From Fusarium oxysporum f. sp. lycopersici 4287 (lineage: Eukaryota; Ascomycota; Sordariomycetes; Hypocreales; Nectriaceae), in the NCBI RefSeq assembly GCF_000149955.1, contig NC_030989.1:451079-515078 (forward strand): a stretch of DNA of 64,000 bases. Direction: 5' to 3'. Below are positions 12,493 to 24,450 of the stretch, one piece after another. Each line of letters begins with the position of its first letter. Positions within the stretch are counted from its first letter, which is position 1. The position numbers and the translations under genes were made by a program. The notes beneath the pieces were generated by a model, which made no database searches, had not been told where the DNA came from, and saw only the letters and a list, made by a program, of their open reading frames with translations.

Positions 12493-12784
12493 CCTTGCGA
12501 AACTTGACTGCAAAAACTCTCGCGGGTATCACAAATCGGAAATACAATGATCTTCAACTGAATGAAGATGGTAAAGTTGAGGTGAGCTTGATGCTTAAAA
12601 AATTACGGAGCCTGTCGCGAGTTTCAGTGGCGTTCAGGCGCGCAATTGCCGACCGAAGAATATCCGGCGCGCGCTGTGTTACGTCTTTGCTCTAAAAGTT
12701 GCAGACCAAAACTTTGACCCCGGAAAAGCCCCAACTTCATCGCATTCTTCATTTTACAAATATTCATCAACAACAGACGAAATC
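12493..12784. promoter_or_regulatory. Shared divergent promoter of PRP9 and FAL1
   Basis: 292 bp separate the two divergent start codons, so both promoters and leaders must overlap or abut here. I see no clear TATA box. Confidence 0.5.
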
Positions 12785-14086
12785 ATGGCTGAAAGCGCTG
12801 GAGGAATTGACCGAAAGGCCGATGAGAGGATGGAATTTTCCACCTCCAAGGAGGTTACGGTCCATCCTACTTTCGAATCGATGTCGCTGAAGGGTATGTC
12901 GTGAGGGTCAGTTCTGTGATATAGCTAATGTTTTGCAGAGAACTTGCTTCGTGGAATTTACGCTTACGGATACGAGTCGCCTTCTGCTGTTCAGTCTCGA
13001 GCTATCGTTCAGGTCTGCAAGGGTCGCGACACCATTGCTCAGGCGCAGTCTGGTACCGGAAAGACAGCTACCTTTTCCATCAGTATGCTGCAGGTCATCG
13101 ATACCGCGGTGCGAGAGACACAAGCTCTTGTTCTGTCACCGACACGAGAATTGGCTACTCAGATTCAATCCGTTGTCATGGCTCTGGGCGACTACATGAA
13201 CGTGCAATGTCACGCTTGTATTGGAGGCACAAACGTTGGAGAGGATATCCGCAAGCTCGACTACGGTCAACACATCGTCTCAGGCACTCCAGGCCGTGTG
13301 GCCGATATGATTCGACGACGACACCTGCGCACCAGACACATCAAGATGCTGGTCCTCGATGAGGCCGATGAGCTTCTTAACAAGGGATTCCGCGAGCAGA
13401 TCTATGATGTGTACCGATACCTCCCCCCGGCCACTCAAGTCGTGGTCGTCAGTGCCACCCTCCCATACGACGTTCTCGACATGACGACCAAATTCATGAC
13501 CGATCCCGTTCGCATTCTCGTTAAGCGTGACGAACTGACCCTCGAAGGTCTCAAGCAGTACTTCATCGCCGTCGAGAAGGAGGACTGGAAATTCGACACC
13601 CTATGCGATCTCTACGACACCCTTACCATCACGCAAGCCGTCATCTTCTGCAACACCCGACGCAAGGTCGACTGGCTTACCGACAAGATGCGCGAGGCGA
13701 ACTTTACAGTCAGCAGTATGCACGGCGACATGCCTCAGAAGGAGCGAGACAGCATCATGCAGGATTTCCGACAGGGCAACAGCCGTGTTCTCATCTCGAC
13801 TGATGTGTGGGCTCGTGGTATCGACGTTCAGCAGGTCAGTTTAGTTATCAACTACGACCTTCCTAGTAACCGTGAGAACTACATCCACCGCATTGGTCGA
13901 AGTGGTCGGTTTGGTCGCAAGGGTGTTGCTATCAACTTTGTTACTACTGAAGATGTGCGCATCCTGAGAGACATTGAGTGTAAGTGTCCTTGATATCGTC
14001 TGGTCATGAATAAAGCTGACTTTCTAGTGTACTACTCTACCCAGATCGATGAGATGCCCATGAACGTTGCCGACCTTATTGCATAA
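12785..14086 (+). CDS. FAL1: eIF4A-III-type DEAD-box RNA helicase (FAL1)
   Basis: ATP-dependent RNA helicase of the eIF4A-III group, which forms the exon junction complex core in many eukaryotes and acts in 18S rRNA maturation in yeast. Three exons, 12785-12893, 12939-13979 and 14028-14086, give 402 residues. Motifs in order: Q motif region ([20 protein letters not shown]), Walker [30 protein letters not shown], then in the second RecA domain [11 protein letters not shown] and [13 protein letters not shown]. It ends with the eIF4A-type tail [18 protein letters not shown]. The last intron splits the codon just before that tail. All catalytic motifs are intact and length is normal for the family. 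eIF4A itself is the alternative, but [11 protein letters not shown] fits eIF4A-III better. Confidence 0.93.
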
Positions 14087-14921
14087 GCAAAGAGTCAGTA
14101 ATTCAGTGACAAGTGCATTCAATCAGGAAGAAAGGACCCGCGTCGAAGAACGTGGTGAAAAGCGTGGAGGAAGGGGGCCGTGTACTATGCTTAGTAGGTT
14201 GCCATCTCACATCCATACTCTCTGAACACAACTAATCCAGGCAGATTCAAAGTGCAGCAGAGAACCAGATTGTCGAGAACAAGAGAAGAAGGGGGGCATC
14301 AAAAGGACCCTGAACTTTGGGACATGTAGTCAAACAAAATAATTACAAAAATTGATACAGAACAAATGATCCCGTCTTATCAGTCTCGTCGCCCGAAGTT
14401 TCCTAATCCGTACAAGCACCATCTTTGACGTGTGTGGGTCGAGATGATGATCCTGGTCAATGCCGAAGCCCAATTTTAACGTCCATGCTTTTGTGTGTTA
14501 TCACGATCAAGATGATGGAGTTTGTTTCTTTTACGTGATGGATTGCTTTTGGAGATCATCATGAGATCTTCCCCACGGGGTAAAGAGATTGCAACTGTAA
14601 CATATTGCGAGTTTCGTTGTGCTGGTTGTGTTTTGAGTATAGAGTACACTGTGTTGCTTGACGTTCATTTTAGCTACAGGCACGCATAAGCCCTGTGGAC
14701 TTAGCTGTAGCTGGTACTCAGCCTCAACGATCCATTGCCGGATTGCTCTTCGGCCAACTCAAACTTAAAGGAGCATATGCTAATGCACAAACATATCTGG
14801 TCAAAAACATTTCCTAATCCTTACATACCTTGACATCGACTTACAAATGCCAATGATTCTCGGCCCGGAAATACGAATTTCTATCATAGCTTCACCAACC
14901 CATGACCAAGTGTAGTAAATG
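14087..14921. other. Intergenic region after FAL1
   Basis: About 0.8 kb with the FAL1 3' region. I see no gene, RNA or repeat that can be supported. Confidence 0.4.
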
Positions 14922-15398
14922 CTATTCATATTTGCTTGTGCCCTCCCACCAAAGCTCCTCTTCCGTCTTGCGAGGCGGAGGTATATTCTCGGGCAAAACG
15001 ATCAAGAACGGCGTATCATCCTCATCCCTATTCCACAGCCGCTTCTTCTCAGCATCCTTCGCATCGATCCATGCTTGCGCCGCTGCATTGTCGTACTCGA
15101 GATAGACCTCGTCAAACTTGGCTTGGGCTTTACCGAATGCATGGTAGGCCCTGGTGAATGCGGGACTCTATTAGCAGGGGTTAGCGATGGCCTGCGTCAG
15201 TTTGTGATGATGTTGTACCTGTCTCAAGAGCCATTCGACGTAGGGTGTGCCAGGGTCGGCTTCGTTGTACTTTTGCTTGGCTTCGTTTTTGTCCTACTGA
15301 GCTGCTTTGGCTGTGTCGAGCCAGTTCTTTCGTGCTTCTTCGTACTGTTCTTTTCCAACTACGGTGTTTGACTCCCAGTTATTCTGACTGTCAGCCAT
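14922..15398 (-). pseudogene. Small hydrophilic protein gene with an in-frame stop
   Basis: Unrecognised. Starting at the ATG at 15398 the reading is MADSQNNWESNTVVGKEQ and on to KAAQ, then an in-frame TAG (15294-15296), after which coding-like sequence continues in the same frame (DKNEAKQKYNEADPGTPYVE). A 51-nt intron (15168-15218, gtacaa..taatag) joins it to SPAFTRAYHAFGKAQAKFDE and an acidic end with an IPPPRKTEEELWW motif; the stop is at 14922. The full frame would be about 141 codons plus the internal stop. The protein looks helical, charged and soluble, without signal or membrane segments. The internal stop may be a real nonsense mutation, a sequence error or, less likely, readthrough. 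No function is assigned. Confidence 0.55.
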
Positions 15399-16245
15399 GG
15401 TGTTTGTTACAAGGTGTAAAGTAAATCAATGTATGTAAGTAATTGGAACGCTTGAGGACGTAGAACCTGGGGTAATGAACACAGCTTCATCTTTATACAC
15501 AGAGCTCTTCAAGCAAAGTTCAATAGACTGTTCTTTCTACGAATGTTTCTCAATAATTCACAACGCATACAGTTAGATGAAAGCTTCTGTTCTCGCTCGT
15601 TTCCTAGAAATAGGAATTTACACAAGCCATTTTGGAGGAGTCAGAAAACACAATGCCGTGACAGGTTGTAAGTCATTACATTCTGCAGCTGACAACCCCT
15701 ACCTTTTCTGTCCCCCATTACCTTCTTAGGAATGTTAAAGCGATAGCTAAGCTCTTCGTAAATTAACAACCAATAACAATCCCCAATGGCTCGTTCTAGA
15801 TCCAAATGTCTACAACTTCCATCCCCCACAACCCTTATCAGCTACCCTCCAAACACCCATGAGGTAATTCGACCGTTAGATAAGGCACCAACCCGCCGAG
15901 TCACCCGTACAGTCCCTGGAAGCGATCTATTCTCTAGTTGGAAACCCACCCGGAAACCTCCAAATCGGCTGCACTAAACTGAAAAGGGTGTATACTTTGC
16001 ACGTTGTTCGATGCGGAGGTTTACTAGCGCACGGGCTGGTGTAACATTGGAGTCTGGGGTAAAAGATAAGTGATGGATATATAAGACGGCGATGTCCCGT
16101 AGTAGATCACCAAACAATTCAATATCGACTTCAATATCATACTTGATATACATCTTGTTATATATCTTGATTTGCTTCACTGCCAGAGAATGATCACACC
16201 CTTCTACTACACTCATCCGACCATCGACTCAAGCTCTGGCGTACC
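15399..16245 (+). promoter_or_regulatory. Permease upstream region with a TATA box
   Basis: No supportable gene lies here. A TATATAA sequence at 16078-16084, 162 bp before the permease start codon, is a plausible TATA box. Confidence 0.45.
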
Positions 16246-17836
16246 ATGGAGAAAGCAACACAAATGAACCAGGCCGAACGCGATGCTCTCGACCTCGCAG
16301 CCCTCGGGCACGAGCAGGCCCTCACCCGCAAATTCAGCACCCTGAGCATGCTATCCCTCGCCTTCTGCATTCTCGGCACATGGGCCGTCTGCGCACAATC
16401 CCTCGCAACAGGTATCCAGAACGGCGGGCCTGTAACTTGTCTCTGGGGCCTTGTCCTCGTCACACTCTGCAATGTGTGTATCGCCATGTCCCTGGGCGAA
16501 ATGTGCTCTAGCATGCCGTCTGCGCTGGGCCAGGCGCTCTGGGTTGGCAAGCTTTGGAAGACTTCGTGGGGAAGGTTCGCGAGTTATCTAACGGCGTTTA
16601 TAAGTGTTGTTGGGTGGTGGTGTCTTTCTGCTTCGCAGATTGCATTCATGGCGGAGTTTGTGCTGTCGATGAAACTCATGTTTGACCCGGAGTGGACGGG
16701 GATGAATAATGGATGGGTTATGTTTCTGGTCTACACTGGGATCAACATCTTGTTTACGTTTGTAAACTACGTCGGCTGCCGTTCGGAAAAATTCCTCCCC
16801 TGGTTCAACAACTTTGTCGCCGTTGGCTTCGTCGGTCTCTTCATCGCCTTCTGTCTCGCCCTTCCTATTCTCGTTGGAACGAACTCAACTCTTGAGTATC
16901 AATCTCCGAAATTCGTCTTTGGAACTTGGATCAATGAAACGGGTTGGGCTGATGGCGTGGTTTGGTTCCTTGGCCTTGTTCAGTCTGCGTATGCGTTGAC
17001 TGCATACGATTCTGTTCTTCATATGGTTGAAGAAATCCCCGCGCCTCGACGAAACGCCCCGAGAACAATGGTTTTGGCTATTGTTATGGGCGCAATTTCA
17101 GGCTTCATCTTCTTGGTGCCTGCCTGTTTGCATTCAAGACCTTGCTACGACATTGGATGCACCCTCTGGATTTCCTTTCATCGAGGTTGTTCAGAATGTG
17201 GTTGGCCTCAAAGGAGGTGCGGTGTTGATCAAAACTTCTCACCTTTAACGGGTTTGGTCAGTCCGTGTGTCGATCCTGACTTCAGCTTCAAGACTGACAT
17301 GGAGTTTTGCTCGTGATCGAGGTCTTCCATATGGGGATTACTTTGCCTATGTTGACCCCTACTGGCAAGTCCCTGCACGTTCTTTGATCCTCCAAGGAGC
17401 CTTTATCAACATCCTTGGATTGTTGTACTTCTTCTCAAGCACTACTCTCTCAGCCATCTTGAGTGTCAGCACTATTGCTCTGACAATCTCATACGCCATC
17501 CCTATCGCTGTCTTGATGGCCGTTGGTCGAGACAAGTTGCCTGCGGGAGGAGAGTTTGGTCTTGGAAGATTTGGACCGGCACTCAACATTATTTCCATCA
17601 TCTACACCATCATCACAACTATTTTCTTCTTCTTCCCTGGATCGCCAAACCCGGCTGTTGGGGATATGAACTTTGCTATTGTTGTGTTCGGCGTCATGTT
17701 GGTCATTGGGCTCGGATTCTGGGTTATCAAGGGCCGAAAGTGTTTCTTGAAGATTGAGGATTTGTCTGATCATGTTCTTTATGGCCAGGGAGATGATGAA
17801 CAAGCAAGGACAGAAGAGTTCACGGAGAAGAGATGA
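16246..17836 (+). pseudogene. APC-superfamily amino-acid/GABA-type permease, frame-disrupted
   Basis: Plasma-membrane transporter of the amino acid/choline/GABA permease type. The first frame (16246 to about 17125) has the N-terminal cytosolic segment (LALGHEQAL-like: AALGHEQALTRKFSTLSML), the first membrane segments (GTWAVCAQSLATGIQNGGP) and the conserved EEIPAPRRNAPRTM. Near 17110-17140 the sense frame moves by one base to IQDLATTLDAPSGFPFIEVV. Near 17236-17266 it meets TAA; FNGFGQSV appears in the third frame and then SILTSASRLTWSFARDRG returns, running to the stop at 17836. Two or three indels explain this. A 45-nt GT..AG intron (gtgcgg..ggtcag, about 17216-17260) would bypass the later ones but delete part of a membrane segment. 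Either a decaying gene or poor sequence; substrate unknown. Confidence 0.75.
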
Positions 17837-17927
17837 TTTGCACATAGCTAACTGGGGGACGAATACACAATTTGTTACTTTGCGGCCCGACTCGATGATA
17901 TAATATCCCATTGCTCCATGTTTGCTC

Positions 17928-20613
17928 TTAGAAAAATTCCTTCATCTCAGGATCTGCCATCGTCTTTCCTCTCGCAACTGCTGCCTTTTTAGCTTTCTCA
18001 GATGTCTCATCATATTCGTCGCATATTGCCTGCTTCAAATGATCCCACTGGCCATCTGAAACATAAAATATGAATCCTCTATACCAGTCAACAAGGTTCT
18101 GCCGGAAACTGGCCTCATTCCTCTTAATAAGTGTGTGAAGGAGTTCTGTTGTGGTCTTCGGGTCTCTATCTTCTATTGCTTCTTGAATATTCTGAAGAGT
18201 TAACATGTGACGCTCCAAGCCACGTATCAGCAAGTCGAAATAGAGTTTGATGAAATCTTTCTGCTGATCTGGAGTTGGAATAGGATCGGATGGCACAACA
18301 TATTTACCAAAGATCCAAGTCAAGCTGCCCAGAGGAGTTTCGCCCTGGGAGAGGTCTCGAAGTTGCGGGTCGATATCCTCAAGGTCCTGCTCTGCCAGGC
18401 AATGGACAACATCGAAATTGTTTGAGCAAGCCGCCCGATGAAGTATGCCTTGCCGGTGTGAACTGATGGCACTGAGTGACCCGCCAGCCCTGACAAGAGC
18501 CTTCAGGACAGGGACATTGCCTTTTGCACATGCCCAAAACATTGGTGTCCAACCATCACGATTTTTTGATTCGATATCAGCTCCGTGAGCTTGCAAAAGC
18601 TCGATTATCTCGTCAATTTCTTGTTGGTCATCTTGTCTTCCCCATGCAAGGCGGTGCATTGGGGTTTCGCCGAGTTGATTGAGCTTCAATGCGGACGCTC
18701 CACCCTCAAGCAACAATCTGACACAGGTTGCAGACCCTGATTGAACAGCAAAATGCAGGGCAGTTTGGCCTACTGCAGTGCTTTGCCCAATACACCTCCG
18801 GCTCTCGCTGTACCCCAAGAGTTTCTTTACCATTGTGTCGCGCCCGTAGTAGGATGCTCTCATGAGGGGGGTATTGCCGAAACCAGTTTGCCGATTGATG
18901 TCAGCATTGGCTGCGATCAGTTGCTCAAGTCCTTCAAAGTTGTTATTACCAATTGAAACATGGATTGGAGCCTCTCCATATTCGTTGAGTTCGTCGATGG
19001 CCCAAGGTTGCTCCCGTAATGCCTCCAACACTCCACCTTCTGCTGCCGCTATGTGAACTTTAGTCATGATCACTTCTTCCCAATCTTTCACAAAAGACAA
19101 TGCTTTGTTTATCACTGAGTTCATTGCAGTCCCAGGATATATAACAGCATATGTTTTCAGTCGGTATCCGATTTCCCTACCGAGCATCAGTTGTGACCAT
19201 CATATGCATCCTGTATCGGGACGAACCTAGATAGCCCCTGACTTGGCAGTATGTTTTTCCATAGCTTGAGAAGGATTTCTATGCTGTCCGAACTCTTGTT
19301 CCTCAATGCTATCTAGAAACCGTATCAACTGGCTTATCACGCTTTGTAAGCCTGATTTACGTACCAATAACAAGGGCCAGACACCTCCAGCTATGTCATC
19401 CGGAAAGTATGCAAATCCCTCTCTAAGACGAGTTTCTAGTAAGGATGAGTTCGCCATTGTCATCCATAAAGTATCGTCTGATTCGAGAACCCTTGATAGA
19501 CGTAAGGAGAAGCTAATACTTGGCCCTCGCGTTGCTTGAAACGAAAGAACTCCTGCCCATAGCCAGTTTGGAAGCCGAAATTCGAATTCAACGCTGGACC
19601 TGCACCTGCATGTTCTTCGGCAATTGGTGTCTATCCTTTCATATCGAACTATCCATGAAGAGAGGAGAGAGCTTGCCCAGGCACCAGTTTGGTCTCGTCG
19701 TTCGCGGTGGCATCGACATTGGCACTTCAGGCCACACGAACGTGTGCCCATGGGTTGAATGGTTGTCACACTGACAAAACTCTCCTCACTGATAGTGGGA
19801 ACTTCATGAGTGGATACATTTGCCGAGGGAGCTGTCCTGCTATCAGCAACTCTGTTCCCTTCCGTTGCTGGTGGGTCGGGCTTGTTGTGAATCTTTGTGC
19901 CTTGCGTCCATGGTTGTAGACTTGTGCTTGAATCTTCTGGCATGGGTTGGGGGTTTTGAAGTAGTCTGGGTAGCGTTTGAGAGATATTGTGAGTCTCTTG
20001 AGTATAGTAAGTCAGCTGTTGAGTCACACGGTGAAAGAGCCTTCCTATGCGTCAGTCTAGACAACGGACAGTATGACCAGAACTCACACTTCCTGTCGCA
20101 CATTTCCTCGATCTACCATGGAAGAAACTCGAAACGTGATTGCCGTGTGCAGGTTGGACTTCATAGCTTGAGCTCTTTCTCGAAGCTCTTCAATCTTGCT
20201 TGCATCTGATAACCATTTCATCTTATCTGTGTATCTCTTTCGGTCGTGAGCCATACGGGAGCGTGAATATTTCTTAACAATCTCATTGAGCTCTTCCAGA
20301 ATCTCCTCTAGCTCTTGTGTCGCTAAGGTGACTAGCGGGTATTCTGCAGATCCGAGTAGTCGTTGTGCTGGCATCATCGGATCTGTCTGTTGTCTCGCCT
20401 GCATGATGAAGTAGTCAATTATTAGTATCTGTCATTCTTAGCCAAGTCATAACTAGGTTCGTCCAGTACACTTACTTCGTTCATCAATCTATTACACTCT
20501 TTTTTCATCTCTGAGGCTTGTCGTAGAAAGTCTATGGCTTTGACTGTCCCTTTGACCGCTTGTGCCAGAGCGATAGAACTCGCAATGGCACCAAGAATCT
20601 CAAATCCCGACAT
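17928..20613 (-). CDS. HeLo-like N-terminal domain / ankyrin-repeat protein (NLR-like, no NACHT)
   Basis: Probably one protein. Exons read: 20613-20476, 20398-20088, 20040-19243 and 19176-17928, summing to 831 codons. The N terminus (MSGFEILGAIASSIALAQAV, about 1-120) resembles the HeLo-like/SesA-type N-terminal domain of fungal STAND proteins. The middle has a cysteine-rich stretch (CGLKCQCRCHRERRDQ, then CRRTCRCRSSVEFEF) and a segment with LPNWLWAGVLSF of the kind seen in fungal ankyrin proteins. The C-terminal half has about six ankyrin repeats (GEAPIHVSIGNNN, GNTPLMRASYYGR, GQTALHFAVQSG, GETPMHRLAWG, GWTPMFWACAKGN). No nucleotide-binding domain is visible. Related proteins act in non-self recognition, but that role here is inferred. 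The last junction uses a weak donor (gtcagg at 19242), so two genes, 19227-20613 and 17928-19187, remain possible. Confidence 0.7.
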
Positions 20614-23600
20614 AGCGTAGGTTACAACTCAATATCGATTGTCGAGGTGCAATTGCTTCATAAATGGTGCGGCGGGTTCATGCTATAAATGAATGAGAGG
20701 TAAATATGAGGAGAAAAGAGATGTTAGGCGACTGATTTGTTGGACAGCCCAATCAGGCTGTGCTGATACGCCTTGTTATTCGGAAAGCGCCACCTACCTA
20801 CCTTAGGTGACGTGGTGAGACTGGAGGCAGAAATGACAAGTGATGGGCCCGTAGATGGCATCGCTTCAATCCTATTTGATAAGATGTATAACTCTGTCTC
20901 TTGACTTGATCGAGAAGACTTAACAAATGGCCTCCATTGAGCTCATGTTGATTGGAGATCTCGTTCTAACCTGGATTTGACTGGGAGCATCTTGAGTGAA
21001 TGGCTCTAGGACAAGAGGCGACCAATACTAACTGCAGCAACGAGAATTTTGTTGTGATTTACAACCAATTAGACCTGTAGTGTTCAGTTCGTTACATTAC
21101 GCAAAAGTCTGGCGAACACAGCCTACTCGGTGAGTGGTAAAAGCACACACAAACAGCTTACCAATCACATTTACTCTGGGAACTGAAATTGTAGCACGGC
21201 TAGTTCTTTCTTATCCCGCACATGCGTTGATGAGGTTATTCAGAACATCCCCGAGACAAGTTTAGCTATGTCTAGAGCAAGCTACTCTAGCAAACCAGAG
21301 GGCAAGAGAAAGACAAGGGAGCTAACTAACTATCTATGTCTTGGAGTACTTGGATGAGCCCTATTTTGGCTCTTATCAATTTAACAACTCTTATACGTAA
21401 GGTTATTGTTGCTTGCTGAAGAGTTCCCTCCCTCGGTCTCATCTTGACCTGGGCGGGATAATTTGGAGAGTATTATGACTGCTAAGCGTATTCCAGCACC
21501 ATATGTGAACCGGGTCTAGGCTCATGTCAAGACATCTTTAGTGTCTATTTCTGGGTTGCTATAAAGTTACAGCTGGACATTGTCAGTGGAGCCTGAAGTT
21601 GTTGATGTCCGCGGATTACAGTTATTTCCATAAGTGCTCTTCTCTCAATCCAACCCGGACCCTGTTCAATGGACATATCGTCAGGTAACATGACTTATAC
21701 GCGCGGCAACACGTTTGATAATCCATGAGCTTAAACGCAACGTCAAACATGGCTCGTTGCAACAACTCGGCAGTTAACTACAGTCACAATATCGTTCTAT
21801 CCGCAACCCCTTGCCGACGGAGCAAACGTTACAATCATCACTTGTGAACTTAATATGAATGCCACAACTGGACGTTAATGCCTTGTAAATGTCATGACGT
21901 TATTATTATGCCATCTCAGCTGAACTAGTGTAAGGCATGAATAAGGCTGGGAGACCACTGGCACTTATCAATACACAAACTCAAAGGTAGGTAGTTTCAG
22001 ATATCGACGCCGCTCGAATTCATGTTCAGTTGAGTGTCCCTTGATGGGCACCTCCGAGGAGCTAGTTAAAGCTCAACGCTTGTGGCTGCCGATGAGACAA
22101 AGCTTAGCATTCATGCTATTCAGGCACCACGCCTTGAGTCCCTTTAGGCTCGCATTCTTTTGCCAACTTGGTCCTCGAGGCGCAAGCACTGGACAGCTCT
22201 TGACACTTGCGAGGTCTCCTATTATATCGTTGGCGTAACCATCGTCCTCGATTCATGTTCATCCAGACTAAATCTTATCAGAACTGTCATCAACCATGAG
22301 AACCTCAGTTTCAGCCCAATCTCACCCGGAAACAGACAAGCTTCGATCTATCTATCACCAGCATGTCATTCCAAGTGCGTTTCAGGCAGTCAATCGCCAT
22401 CCCCAACCGAGTCAGCTACCGTTTTTTGTTGCTCTCCTGTCGCAAACCCCCCCAAAAAACCTCCGTTAGTCAGGACAAAACCCGTATTCTGAAACCCAAG
22501 CGAGAAAGTTTAAATGACGAGAACAGCCTAGGTTACCGGCTCTCTGGTCAACGAAGCGAAGGGGATCTTCGGAGGGAAGGTCTGTTTCTGGCCATGGCTG
22601 AAACGGTCCGGGATTGCCCCTGGTGAGTCCTTCTCGAAGAAAGTCGTTGGGTCTAGGGATGGGAAGTGGGAGATGGTGCAGAGGATGGGTGTGTGTGTTG
22701 GATGATATTCGGATATGGGTTCTTTTTGGGGGATGCATGGAATGGGTTGATTGGCATGGGATTTTATGCACTTCTGCGGCGTGAAAGAGTCCCCGGAGTG
22801 TGGTAAAACGTGGTAGTGACAGGGGATTTACTGCTGCCTCGTGAACCCTGAAAAAGATGTATTTTTTCGGTATCTCTCACTGTTTTCTCTATCATCTCGA
22901 TGACTTCTTGTCTCAGCCAGCCTTGACATGTTCTCAAATCGGGCATAGAGATGGTCCTGGCAGTGGGACAAGGATCAGGTCATCACAGCGTGAACTGGAG
23001 ATCAAAGCGCAAGAGTCATGCAAGACAAAAACCGTCCAGAGTCCGGGGCACGGCACAGACACGGATTTGTATCTAGGACAAGCCTAGTTGAACCTAATAG
23101 AGAAACTCCGACGCCACGCACATGGTCAATATCCAGTAAAGGCTGAATGAGAGTTTACCAACTGGAGAGTAAAGAGGAAAGGTTGCCATGTGGGATGGGA
23201 AAAAGGGCGTTGTTAACGAGAACTGAAATGAAATGACGGAACCGAGGGAGCGTTCGGGGAAGATTCCCGGTGGCAGGGGGTTTTAATTGGGGAGACATGG
23301 GATTTGTGAAAGCTGGTAAATGAGCAGTGATGAAAAACAACGCAAAATGCTACTGAGATATGGCTCTGTAGTTTGGGGATGTACCGTAATATCGGCCATT
23401 GTAGATATCGGCCAAGTTCAGCAAGACCCTGTGCCGCCCTTTCGTCCGAATTGAGGTAATCGTAAAATGGTGCGGAATGGATATGCAAGATTGAGTGCAT
23501 TACCACGACCCAATTCATTAGCGTGTATCCCAATCGCTTAAAGATCTCCTGAACAAGTTAACTTCGACGTTGAGAGTTTCTCGGGTCGTTAATATTGTCC

Positions 23601-24316
23601 GTCGACTGGAATGTTGAAGGCGGCACTTTTTCACATGAGCCATCACATTCGTGAGCCCTTCTCCCGAGCTTCCATTCGAAAATTCCATCCCCCCTAATCT
23701 CGCTGCAACCTTGGCTGTTCTCTAGACTGCGGTTGACTGGTTCCGCTTCGTTTAGCCAGGAACAGAACGACTGGGATCAAAAGAGCAGTCGGAATAACCC
23801 CCCGGTGAAGCACCAAATTTGGTTTGGGTCCGCCGGGGGAAGACGATCCGGCCCGATGATATCAAGGGTCAGAGCCATTCTTGGTACCAAGCTTCTGTTC
23901 TTTCTGTTGTGATTGTTGTGAGGAAAGGTTCTTTTGCCTGTCGGGTCGAAGCTGTGGATACTCATCGATTAGATCGACGATGATGCGAGACTTCGGGGTG
24001 AACTTGTGAAGAGTTGACAAGCCGTGAGAAAGCAGTTCTGTTCATTATTCATGCTTAAACTCTGATATTGTTTAAATAAAGTTGTGCTGTGGAAAGTAAC
24101 GTCACTAACAAACCATCATGCTCGTGCGTGCGGGTGAGGCGCGGATTGACGATGCACAACATTAAAAGACATGCTCGCACAGACTCTTAAAAGCTCACGC
24201 TATTATCATCAGGCGACCAATAGACAGAGGAGTCCATTTCATGGGGGAGAGTCAGCCGAAGCTTGATGGAAAGAAGAAGCCGTTACGAGCATCCAATTCC
24301 AATCCAGGGGAGGTCA

Positions 24317-24450
24317 AAAAACTTGGGGCCTTGATCCTGAATGACAAAAATAGTTAGGTAAATTATGATAATTTTAGGCAAGTTACTCTCAGGTTAGGAG
24401 GTTTCTTGTAAGGCCTATTTTGTCACTTAGGATCGAGGTCCCAAGTTTCT
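24317..24450. repeat. Inverted-repeat hairpin (MITE-like) element, copy B
   Basis: Two arms of about 35 bp, 24317-24351 and 24416-24450, are near-perfect reverse complements (about 30 of 35 positions match; the right arm reads back as AGAAACTTGGGACCTCGATC). The 64-bp centre is AT-rich and non-coding. Size and form suit a small non-autonomous DNA element. Arms do not match the mimp terminal repeat as I remember it. No clear target-site duplication was found. Confidence 0.6.
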
